64,000 nt of DNA from Streptomyces sp. NBC_01298 (GTDB taxonomy: Bacteria > Actinomycetota > Actinomycetes > Streptomycetales > Streptomycetaceae): assembly GCF_035978755.1 (NCBI RefSeq), contig NZ_CP108414.1:3968001-4032000 (forward strand). The letters are read 5' to 3'. Both the position numbers and the translations under genes were made by a program. Position 1 is the first letter of the stretch; every line of letters starts with the position of its first letter. Under the pieces are notes generated by a model. That model was not told the DNA's origin. It did no database searches and was given only the letters and a program-made list of their open reading frames with translations. Shown here piece after piece: positions 42,600 to 49,410 of the stretch.

Positions 42600-43646
42600 C
42601 TACCGGGTCCCGGCTCGCCACGACCCGGTCCGCAGGCCACGTACCCCGGGCAGCCGGATCAGGGTGTGCTCGAAGGCCTCCCGGTGAGGTACCAGCGGAT
42701 ACCAGGGGTCGGGCGGCAGCACGGGGTAGTCGTCGCGCAGAACACCCTCCGGGAGCACCCCGGTCGCGGGCATCGGCGAGGTCTCGCGCGGGTGGACGAG
42801 GTACGCCCAGACCCCGCTGTCCAGCGGCGCGACCACGGCCCCCTCGTCGCCGGGCGGGCGCCAGGGCTCGCCCGTGAGGGGGTGGCGGGGGACGAGGAGG
42901 ACGTCGGGACGGGGCCGGGGCGTGCGGATCCCCGGCCCGGCCGGCCCCACCGACCGGCCGCCGGGCCCGACGGGGAGGTACGGGCGGACTGCCTGGCCGA
43001 GCAACTCGCCGAAGGGGCCCGGGGGAAGACGCACCGGATGCCCCTCCGTGGCCACCACGAGGTGGGCCAGCGCCACCCCGAGGGCCGCCTCCCAACGCCG
43101 GCTCCACGAACCGCCGTTCTCGACGGGCGGGACACGGTGCTCGGCGCGCTCCAGGTCGTCCCAGCCGGGAGGCGGGCCGGCGGGGAGCCCCGAGGGGCAC
43201 CGTACGACCGCCTCCGGCTCCAGCCAGACGGTCTGCCACGATCCGCAGTCGTCCACGCGGGTCGCCACGGCCCGCCCGCAGCCCTCGCACGCCAGGTTGG
43301 GGCCGGCCCGGCCGTCCACGCCCCGGCAGTAGCCCTCGCACTTCTCGGGTATCAGGGCCATGGACCGGGAGTCCCCGGGGGCGATGACGATCCTGTTCCG
43401 CGCGCCGAAGGAGACGGAGTGCGCCGGCGCGTACACGCCCTGCCGGGCGGCCGCGTCCTCTCCGACCTCCTCCCACAGCCGCCACGGCGGTCCGGTGGGC
43501 AGGGGGTCGACGGCGTACGTCGAGGGCTCCATCAGGGGAGGATGCAGCTCCTCCCACGCCCCGTGGTGGGTGTGCACGGGGAGCGCGACCCGCGACACCG
43601 GCGCCGTCAGCTCCGTACCGCACCCCGCGCACGCGAACACGTCCAA
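42600..43646 (-). CDS. conserved hypothetical protein with N-terminal Cys motifs
   Basis: The 348-residue product starts at TTG 43646 (GGGGAG just upstream) as MDVFACAGCGTELTAPVSRV. A CAGC pair near the start, EKCEGYCRGVDGRAGPNLAC and EGCGRAVATRVDDC around 110-150 suggest one or two zinc sites. The C-terminus (WYPLVPHREAFEHTLIRLPG) is Pro/Arg-rich. I recognise it as a recurrent Streptomyces protein without assigned function. The upstream open frame to 43976 is antisense to the acetyltransferase gene and is not used. Confidence 0.75.
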   Translation of the reverse strand: MDVFACAGCGTELTAPVSRVALPVHTHHGAWEELHPPLMEPSTYAVDPLPTGPPWRLWEEVGEDAAARQGVYAPAHSVSFGARNRIVIAPGDSRSMALIPEKCEGYCRGVDGRAGPNLACEGCGRAVATRVDDCGSWQTVWLEPEAVVRCPSGLPAGPPPGWDDLERAEHRVPPVENGGSWSRRWEAALGVALAHLVVATEGHPVRLPPGPFGELLGQAVRPYLPVGPGGRSVGPAGPGIRTPRPRPDVLLVPRHPLTGEPWRPPGDEGAVVAPLDSGVWAYLVHPRETSPMPATGVLPEGVLRDDYPVLPPDPWYPLVPHREAFEHTLIRLPGVRGLRTGSWRAGTR

Positions 43647-43781
43647 CCGACTCCCCCTCGCCCTGCCCTGCCCTGCCCCGCCCCGCCCGATTCCCCCGGA
43701 TCGTCCCCCGCTCGCGGCCGCGGATCCACCGGATTTCACACCGCCCGGGGGACGGACGGTGCGGTTTGAGATGATCCGGCC

Positions 43782-44375
43782 ATGGACGTCGGGGTGATGG
43801 GGAGCGGGACGCGCGCGAACACCGCCGTGCCCGTACGGGTGGTCACGGCCACGGCGGAGCACGGCGCGGACTGGGCGCTGCGTGCCGCGGTGGCGGCGGA
43901 CGTCGAGGTGATCGCGGAGTTGCGGGCCGTGGTCATGCGGCCGGACCTGGAACGCCTCGGGCGCTACGACGAGCACCGGGTACGGCAGCGGCTGCGGGAC
44001 GCCTTCTCACCGCGGCACACGTCGGTCGTCGTCATCGGCCGCGAGATCGCGGGATGCGTCGCGGTCCGGCCCGCCGAAGACAGGCTGTGGCTGGAGCACT
44101 TCTACCTCGCTCCGCACCATCAGGGCCGTGGGCTCGGCTCCGCCGTACTGGGCGCGGTCCTGGAGCGGACGGACGCGCAGGGCATGACCGTGGGCCTGAA
44201 CGTCCTGCGGGGCAGCGCCGCCCGCAGGCTCTACGAACGCCACGGATTCGTCGTGGAAACCCAGGACCCGGTCGACGTCTTCATGACGCGCCCCCCGGGA
44301 TCGGTACCGAGCCCCCCGCACACGAGCCCGACCTCCGACGGACGCCACCCTCAAGCAAGCTCGACACTGAGCTGA
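43782..44375 (+). CDS. GNAT family N-acetyltransferase
   Basis: The 197-residue acetyltransferase has RAAVAADVEVIAELRAVVMR at the start of the domain, the acetyl-CoA motif LAPHHQGRGLGSAVL (about 110-124) preceded by the strand DRLWLEHFY, and the closing NVLRGSAARRLYERHGF. The C-terminal 30 residues are low complexity and overlap the convergent gene by 25 bases. Substrate unknown. Confidence 0.87.
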   Translation: MDVGVMGSGTRANTAVPVRVVTATAEHGADWALRAAVAADVEVIAELRAVVMRPDLERLGRYDEHRVRQRLRDAFSPRHTSVVVIGREIAGCVAVRPAEDRLWLEHFYLAPHHQGRGLGSAVLGAVLERTDAQGMTVGLNVLRGSAARRLYERHGFVVETQDPVDVFMTRPPGSVPSPPHTSPTSDGRHPQASSTLS

Positions 44376-44888
44376 AATCCCAGTCCCCCGAAGCCCAACC
44401 CGGCGGCGACCCGCCGGGAGGCGGGAGTGCGCGCCCGCCACTGCGGCAGCAACCCGGCGCCGAGAGCGTGGGCGACCGCCGCCGATCCCGCCGCCCGGGC
44501 CAGTCCCCGCCCCCTGGCCCTTGGCGCCGTCAGCACACCGACATGCGCCACCCCTCCCGGCCAGGTCCCGTAGCCGGCGGCGGCGACCACCCGCCCGTGC
44601 CGGTCGCGCACGACGAACGCGGGCGAGGTGACCTCGTCGAGCGCGGCCTCACCCGCGTCCTCGGGGCCTGCCGCCCGCTCCAGTTCCCGTACGTCCGGAT
44701 GAACGGCGGGCAGTCGCTCCACGGTCAACGCACCCACGGTCAACGCCCCTGCCGGCACCGGCCGGGCAGAGCCCGGACCGCGGGGACACCACCACGTCCA
44801 GGCCGCCCTGCGGGGCGAACGACACCGGTACGCGGGCCAGTTCCTCCCACATCTCACGGGCGCGCATCACCAGGGGATCCATCGGCAT
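44351..44888 (-). pseudogene. GNAT acetyltransferase gene broken by deletion/frameshift
   Basis: The 5' part reads MPMDPLVMRAREMWEELARV followed by PVSFAPQGGLDVVVSPRSGLCP in one frame. After about 44755 the coding signal moves to another frame: TVERLPAVHPDVRELERAAG, then GEAALDEVTSPAFVV, HVGVLTAPRARGRGLARAAG and GAGLLPQWRARTPASRRVA. Related intact proteins, as I remember them, have about 60 more residues between these parts, so an internal deletion that changed frame is likely. A 15-base tandem duplication (GALTV-GALTV) lies at the join. Confidence 0.65.
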
Positions 44889-45089
44889 GCCCCGATCCTG
44901 CCAACCAGAGGGGAGCTCCGCACCGGGAATGCCCTGTCACACGCCTGTGACGCGGACCGGACCATTCCACCCGCACAAGATCACTAATTTTCTGTCTGTA
45001 GCCAGCAGCCCGAACTCGACGGCCTCCACCGGAAGAGACCACGGCATACGGCTCTCCTTATACCCACAGCACAGCTTCAAGGAGTCGTC

Positions 45090-45965
45090 ATGCGCACCGC
45101 CCTCCGCGCCACCACCGCCGCCCTCGCCCTCTTCGGCGCGGTGATCGCCGTCCCCGCCACGGCGTTCGCGGCCTCTTCCCCGGCCGAGCAGGGTTCCCCC
45201 GCGCGCACCGAGGTGATCGCCGAGAACTGCGTCAAGACCAAGGTGATCCCGTCCGTGTTCGCGGGCCTGACGGTCAAGCTGACCAACAGCGCCCACACCG
45301 GCGCCAAGGCCCAGCTGCGCGACGAGAGCGGCAAGGTGCTGGGCACGGTCGACCAGTCCAAGCCGCTGGACCTGTCCAGCGGCCTGCGGATCGACGGCGT
45401 GCTGTCCACCGCGCCGGTCTTCAAGCAGCGCTCCCAGGGCGGTGACACGCCGTGGACCGCCACCGCGTTCCCGAAGCTGCCCAAGGACTGCGACACCGCC
45501 GGCAGCCTCTTCTCCACGACGAAGTACGGCAGCCTGACCGTCAAGACGTACAAGGCCGGCCCGCAGGTATTCAGCTCGCACATCATCGAGAACGGCAAGC
45601 GCGTCGGCTTCCTGCACCCGGCGACCAACGCCTACCAGGACGTCCGCAAGGTCGGCGACCGCTACATCAGCCTCACCATCGACGGCGGGATCCACAGCTG
45701 GACCGGCGCCACCACCGTCTCCCCGAAGCTCGGCGTCTACAAGGTCGCGGGCGGCACGAAGGTCCGCCTGGTGAAGAAGGACGGTCTGTACGGCGTCCAG
45801 ATGACCTCGCGCGGGGCCTGGAGCAACTGGACCTACTTCGCCAAGGGCAAGTCCGCGATCCTCCAGTCCGACAACACCATCATCGTCCTGAACGCGAACG
45901 GCACGCTCTCCAACTACATCTACGGCCACGCCCCCCAGACCGCACCGGTCTGGATCAAGGCCTGA
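45090..45965 (+). CDS. secreted protein of unknown function
   Basis: The 291-residue exported protein has a signal peptide (MRTALRATTAALALFGAVIA, cleavage near AFA). Two Cys follow (ENCVKTK and KDCDTAGSL, a likely disulfide), and then a beta-rich body with GSLTVKTYKAGPQVFSSHII and an Asn-rich end. The ATG at 45090 has AAGGAG seven bases upstream. The strong terminator after it and the AT-richer promoter suggest high expression. No family recognised. Confidence 0.75.
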   Translation: MRTALRATTAALALFGAVIAVPATAFAASSPAEQGSPARTEVIAENCVKTKVIPSVFAGLTVKLTNSAHTGAKAQLRDESGKVLGTVDQSKPLDLSSGLRIDGVLSTAPVFKQRSQGGDTPWTATAFPKLPKDCDTAGSLFSTTKYGSLTVKTYKAGPQVFSSHIIENGKRVGFLHPATNAYQDVRKVGDRYISLTIDGGIHSWTGATTVSPKLGVYKVAGGTKVRLVKKDGLYGVQMTSRGAWSNWTYFAKGKSAILQSDNTIIVLNANGTLSNYIYGHAPQTAPVWIKA

Positions 45966-45990
45966 CCACACCCGCACCACCCCGACCTGA

Positions 45991-46035
45991 ACAGGGGGCC
46001 GCCCCGGCAGACACGCTGCCGGGGCGGCCCCCTGT
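45991..46035 (+). terminator. strong terminator after the secreted protein gene
   Basis: A perfect 20-base stem has arms at 45991-46010 and 46016-46035 and loop ACACG. The left arm starts ACAGGGGGCC. It lies 25 bases past the stop. Confidence 0.85.
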
Positions 46036-46124
46036 TCGCGTAGCAGCGGATCACCGGGGCGGCGCACGGCCCGACGCCGGAATCCTCCTTGCCCGGGCGG
46101 GCAGGACCCTCGCATGATCTCCGC

Positions 46125-46703
46125 ATGGACGATACGCCGAACCAACTCCCCTCCACCCTGCCCGCGTTGCGCGCCCAGGCGGCCGACGCGGGCTTCACCC
46201 TCTCCTGCGAGGACCGCACGGGCGGCCTCCTGACGGTGCTGGCCGCCGGCCGCCCCGGCGGCCGGATCCTGGAGCTCGGCACCGGTGCGGGCGAGGGCGC
46301 CGCCTGGCTCCTCAGCGGCATGGACGGGGACTCCCGCCTCACCACCGTCGAACTCGACCCCGCCGTGCAGGCCATCGCCCGCGAACACCTGGGCGCCGAC
46401 CCTCGGGTGACCTTCGTGTCCGGGGACGGCGGTAGGTGGCTGGAGGACTTCGACGGCCCGCCCTTCGACCTCGTCTTCGCGGACACCTGGCCGGGCAAGT
46501 TCACCCACCTCGACCGGGCCCTGGCACTGGTGGCTCCCGGCGGGACCTACCTGATCGACGATCTCCTCCCCCAGCCCGGCTGGCCGGACGGCCACAAGGC
46601 CTCCGTCGACCGCCTGCTGGCCGAGCTCGACGGGCGCAAGGACTTCCGGTGCGTCCGCCTGGCCTGGGCGAGCGGCCTCCTGATGGCGGTACGCACGGCC
46701 TGA
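46125..46703 (+). CDS. class I SAM-dependent O-methyltransferase
   Basis: The 192-residue enzyme has the SAM motif I RILELGTGAGEGAAW (about 46-60), LTTVELDP for motif II, SGDGGRWLEDF, and the metal/acid segment FDLVFADTWPGK. It resembles small catechol-type or YrrM-like O-methyltransferases. The ATG at 46125 was chosen because earlier in-frame codons precede family homology. Substrate unknown. Confidence 0.82.
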   Translation: MDDTPNQLPSTLPALRAQAADAGFTLSCEDRTGGLLTVLAAGRPGGRILELGTGAGEGAAWLLSGMDGDSRLTTVELDPAVQAIAREHLGADPRVTFVSGDGGRWLEDFDGPPFDLVFADTWPGKFTHLDRALALVAPGGTYLIDDLLPQPGWPDGHKASVDRLLAELDGRKDFRCVRLAWASGLLMAVRTA

Positions 46704-46727
46704 CGCGGGCTCTGCTTCCGCACCTCA

Positions 46728-46931
46728 TCACCACCCGAGTTGCTCCTCGCCCAGGACCTCGCCGCCGATGCGCGCGGCGAGCTTCCCGGCCCGAGGCAGG
46801 TCGCCCCACTTGCCCACGTGGACGAAGACGGTGTGATGTTCGGCCAGCAGCGCGCACAGGCGCATGGCCTGCGCGTACGCCGCGGTCGCGTCGGTGGTCC
46901 GGAAGACGGGATAGGCCCTGGAGTTGCCCAT
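46728..46931 (-). CDS. small hypothetical protein (possibly a truncated gene)
   Basis: From ATG 46931 the 67 residues read MGNSRAYPVFRTTDATAAYA, then QAMRLCALLAEHHTVFVHVG and KWGDLPRAGKLAARIGGEVL. The alternating helix and strand pattern looks like real protein, not an antisense shadow. It may be a small alpha/beta protein or the C-terminus of a larger lost one. No ribosome site is obvious. Confidence 0.4.
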   Translation of the reverse strand: MGNSRAYPVFRTTDATAAYAQAMRLCALLAEHHTVFVHVGKWGDLPRAGKLAARIGGEVLGEEQLGW

Positions 46932-47023
46932 GGGCCGAACCGTCACACGCTCTCGCAGGCCTCCGCCAGCCCATTTCGCCGGTCCCGTCGCGGCTCTGCG
47001 TACGTCCCCCTGCCCGGGGCACA

Positions 47024-47059
47024 CCGCAGCCCCCGCCCGGACGGGGGCGAGGGCTGCGG
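47024..47059 (-). terminator. terminator of the symporter transcript
   Basis: Arms beginning CCGCAGCCC and ending GGGCTGCGG pair along about 15 bases with one mismatch around a GGAC loop, 18 bases past the symporter stop. Confidence 0.65.
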
Positions 47060-47076
47060 CAGTCGAGCGGCGGGGC

Positions 47077-48483
47077 TCAGGCGGTGACGAGAGCCTTCGC
47101 CGGGTCGGCGTCCGAGGAGTCCGAAGCGTCCGAGGAGTCCGAGGCGTCGGACTGGGCCGGGATCTCGGCCTGGGCCGGCTCGTCCAGGAGGGACGAGGAG
47201 GCGGTGGCGTAGGCCGCCTTGTCGAGGATTCCCTCGCGGGCCGCGACGATGACCGGGACCAGCGCCTGGCCGGCCACGTTGGTGGCGGTGCGCATCATGT
47301 CCAGGATCGGGTCGATCGCCATCAGCAGGCCCACGCCCTCCAGCGGAAGGCCCAGCGTGGAGAGGGTCAGGGTCAGCATGACCGTGGCGCCCGTCAGGCC
47401 GGCCGTGGCGGCGGAGCCGACGACCGAGACGAAGGCGATCAGCAGGTAGTCGGTGATGCCGAGCTGCACGTCGAAGATCTGCGCGATGAAGATCGCGGCG
47501 AGCGCCGGGTAGATCGCGGCGCAGCCGTCCATCTTGGTGGTCGCGCCGAACGGGACGGCGAAGGAGGCGTACTCCTTCGGGACGCCGAGGCGCTCGGTGA
47601 CCTTCTGGGTGACCGGCATGGTGCCGACCGAGGAGCGGGAGACGAACGCCAGCTGGATGGCCGGCCAGGCGCCCTTGAAGAACTGGAGCGGGTTGACCTT
47701 GGCGACGGTCCACAGGAGCAGCGGGTAGACGCCGAACATCACGAGCGCGGAGCCGACGTACACGTCCACCGTGAAGGTGGCGTACTTGCCGAGCAGGTCC
47801 CAGCCGTAGGTGGCGATCGCGGTGCCGATCAGACCGACGGTGCCGATCGGGGCGAGGCGGATGACCCACCACAGGGCCTTCTGGAGCAGTTCCAGCACCG
47901 ACTCGGCGAGGTTCAGCACCGGCTGGGCCTTGGTGCCGAGCTGGAGGGCGGCGATGCCGGCGACGGCGGCGAGGAAGACGATCTGCAGCACGTTCAGTTC
48001 GGTGAACGGCGTGATGATGTCGGTCGGCACGATGCCGGTCAGGAAGTCCAGCCAGGACCCCTCGCGCTTCGGCAGCTTGCCGTCCTGCGGGGTGAGGCCG
48101 GTGCCGGAGCCCGGGTTGGTGAGCAGGCCGATGGCGAGGCCGATGGCCACCGCGATCAGCGATGTGATCATGAACCAGAGCAGCGTGCGGGAGGCGAGCC
48201 GCGCGGCGTTGTTCACCTTCCGGAGGTTGGTGATCGACACCAGGATGGCGAAGAAGACGAGCGGGGCGACGGCCAGCTTCAGGAGCTGGACGAATATGTC
48301 GCCCACCTGCTCCAGGGTCGTACCGAGCCAGCTGATCTCCTGGCTGCGGGAGACCCAGCCGAGCAGAACGCCGAGCACGAGGCCGGTGACGATCTGGGCC
48401 CAGAAGGGGAACGAGAAGGAGGACTTCTTCGCCGGGGCGGTGGCCTCGGCGGCAGGGGTCTGCGGTGACGCGGACACGGACAC
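47077..48483 (-). CDS. dicarboxylate/amino acid:cation symporter (DAACS family), possible cystine or sulfur-compound transporter
   Basis: The 468-residue transporter begins VSVSASPQTP with GGAG upstream. It has about eight helices and the DAACS signatures: hairpin region VSRSSVGTMPVTQ, FGATTKMDGCAAIY, the second hairpin SAATAGLTGATVML, and MAIDPILDMMRTATNVAGQ. The family imports Glu, Asp, C4-dicarboxylates or cystine with Na+ or H+. The cysteine-rich leader peptide upstream hints at cystine or another sulfur substrate. The C-terminus carries Ser/Asp repeats. Confidence 0.9.
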   Translation of the reverse strand: MSVSASPQTPAAEATAPAKKSSFSFPFWAQIVTGLVLGVLLGWVSRSQEISWLGTTLEQVGDIFVQLLKLAVAPLVFFAILVSITNLRKVNNAARLASRTLLWFMITSLIAVAIGLAIGLLTNPGSGTGLTPQDGKLPKREGSWLDFLTGIVPTDIITPFTELNVLQIVFLAAVAGIAALQLGTKAQPVLNLAESVLELLQKALWWVIRLAPIGTVGLIGTAIATYGWDLLGKYATFTVDVYVGSALVMFGVYPLLLWTVAKVNPLQFFKGAWPAIQLAFVSRSSVGTMPVTQKVTERLGVPKEYASFAVPFGATTKMDGCAAIYPALAAIFIAQIFDVQLGITDYLLIAFVSVVGSAATAGLTGATVMLTLTLSTLGLPLEGVGLLMAIDPILDMMRTATNVAGQALVPVIVAAREGILDKAAYATASSSLLDEPAQAEIPAQSDASDSSDASDSSDADPAKALVTA

Positions 48484-48603
48484 TCTCCGGGTGGATCTGC
48501 GGTTTCTGCGGGAGGGGGGGGTGGTGATGCGGTGCGGCAGCACCCGGAAAAGCGAAGAGCCGGGCGGGCGGACCGCTGCTGCGTCAGGGCCGGTCGCGAG
48601 GAC

Positions 48604-48711
48604 TCAGCGACAACAGCAACAGGCCGCGGACACGCGGCGGCAGAGGTCGACGTGCAGGCGCGCCACGAGCGGGACGCTCGGGGTCATCTGGTGCGCGGCT
48701 GTCGTCAACAT
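48604..48711 (-). CDS. cysteine-rich leader peptide (attenuator uORF)
   Basis: The 35-codon ORF (ATG 48711; internal ATG 48687) ends LVARLHVDLCRRVSAACCCC-R-stop, with four consecutive Cys codons just before the last residue. L-V-x-R-x-H-V-D-L-C-R is the hallmark of the actinobacterial putative leader peptides found ahead of sulfur and cysteine genes. Ribosome stalling on the Cys codons when charged tRNA-Cys is scarce would change downstream expression. Its stop is 120 bases before the symporter start. A TTGAGG/TAGCGT promoter ends seven bases before the ATG, so the message is probably leaderless. Confidence 0.75.
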   Translation of the reverse strand: MLTTAAHQMTPSVPLVARLHVDLCRRVSAACCCCR

Positions 48712-48716
48712 GTTGA

Positions 48717-48746
48717 ACACGCTAACACTTCACCTTTGAGAACCTC
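48717..48746 (-). promoter_or_regulatory. promoter of the Cys leader-symporter transcript
   Basis: On the minus strand, a TTGAGG -35 box, an 18-base spacer and a TAGCGT -10 box precede the leader ATG by seven bases. Confidence 0.55.
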
Positions 48747-48768
48747 AAAGCCTGCCTTTGAGAAAGGC
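48735..48768. promoter_or_regulatory. two palindromes at the -35 region of the leader promoter
   Basis: TTTGAGAACCTCAAA (48735-48749) overlaps the -35 box, and GCCTTTGAGAAAGGC (48754-48768) lies just upstream. Both are perfect 6-3-6 inverted repeats with a shared TTTGAG core. They are candidate sites for a sulfur regulator. Confidence 0.5.
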
Positions 48769-48942
48769 GGAGTCAGCACGGGCCGGCGCGAGTCGGCGCG
48801 GGCCCGGACACCTCGGCGAACCCCGGCGAATCCCCCGCGAATCCCCGCCGAACCCCCCGGAAAACGCCGAAAGCCCCGGCGTCACGGGCGGCGAGCCCGG
48901 TGCCGAGGCATTTCGGTGTGTGATGAAGCTAACTGCTCCGTA

Positions 48943-49254
48943 CTAGCTGGTGCGCACGGCCTCGTCGACCGCGGCGTCCTCCTGGCTGCGGTTCGCGGCG
49001 AGCTTGTCCTTCGCGCCCGCGACGCGCCCGGAAATGGCCACGGACATCTCGTCGCGCTGCTTGCGCAGCAGCACGAAGGAGAGCGGCGCGGAGAGCACGA
49101 GGGCGAGCAGCACGACCCAGGCGGGGTTGGCGTCACCGAGACCGGAGGGCACCCAGCCCAGCCGGACCAGACCCGCGACGAGGACGAGGCATCCGACGAA
49201 GATCCCCAGGCGCATCGCGGTGTAACGGATCGTCGCGCTCGGCTTGAGGGACAC
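48943..49254 (-). CDS. DUF4229 family membrane protein
   Basis: The 103-residue protein has two membrane helices (about 12-33 and 43-62) and a charged C-terminal tail (RKQRDEMSVAISGRVAGAKD). The start is GTG 49254 with AAGGGG five bases upstream. Small DUF4229 proteins are conserved near futalosine genes in Streptomyces; their function is unknown. Confidence 0.82.
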   Translation of the reverse strand: MSLKPSATIRYTAMRLGIFVGCLVLVAGLVRLGWVPSGLGDANPAWVVLLALVLSAPLSFVLLRKQRDEMSVAISGRVAGAKDKLAANRSQEDAAVDEAVRTS

Positions 49255-49410
49255 GGTGACCCCTTCTCTCTTCGTCGGTCGTCCTACGGCGGCACGTGCC
49301 CGTCCAGTGAAGCACGCCCGGGCCACGGACAAGGGCGCCGGGGGGCTTCGGCGGGCAGCGGCCGCAGAGCGGCCGGGCGTCACGCGAAGCCGGTCCCCGG
49401 GCCCGTGCCG

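Larger units (their letters stand above)
48484..48942. other. 459-base leader and intergenic region upstream of the symporter
   Basis: This holds the Cys-rich leader ORF (48604-48711), its promoter and two palindromes (48717-48768), and on the minus strand a C-rich tract between leader and symporter that could load Rho. The part from 48770 to 48900 has CGGCGAATCCCC-like quasi-repeats and no gene. Confidence 0.6.
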
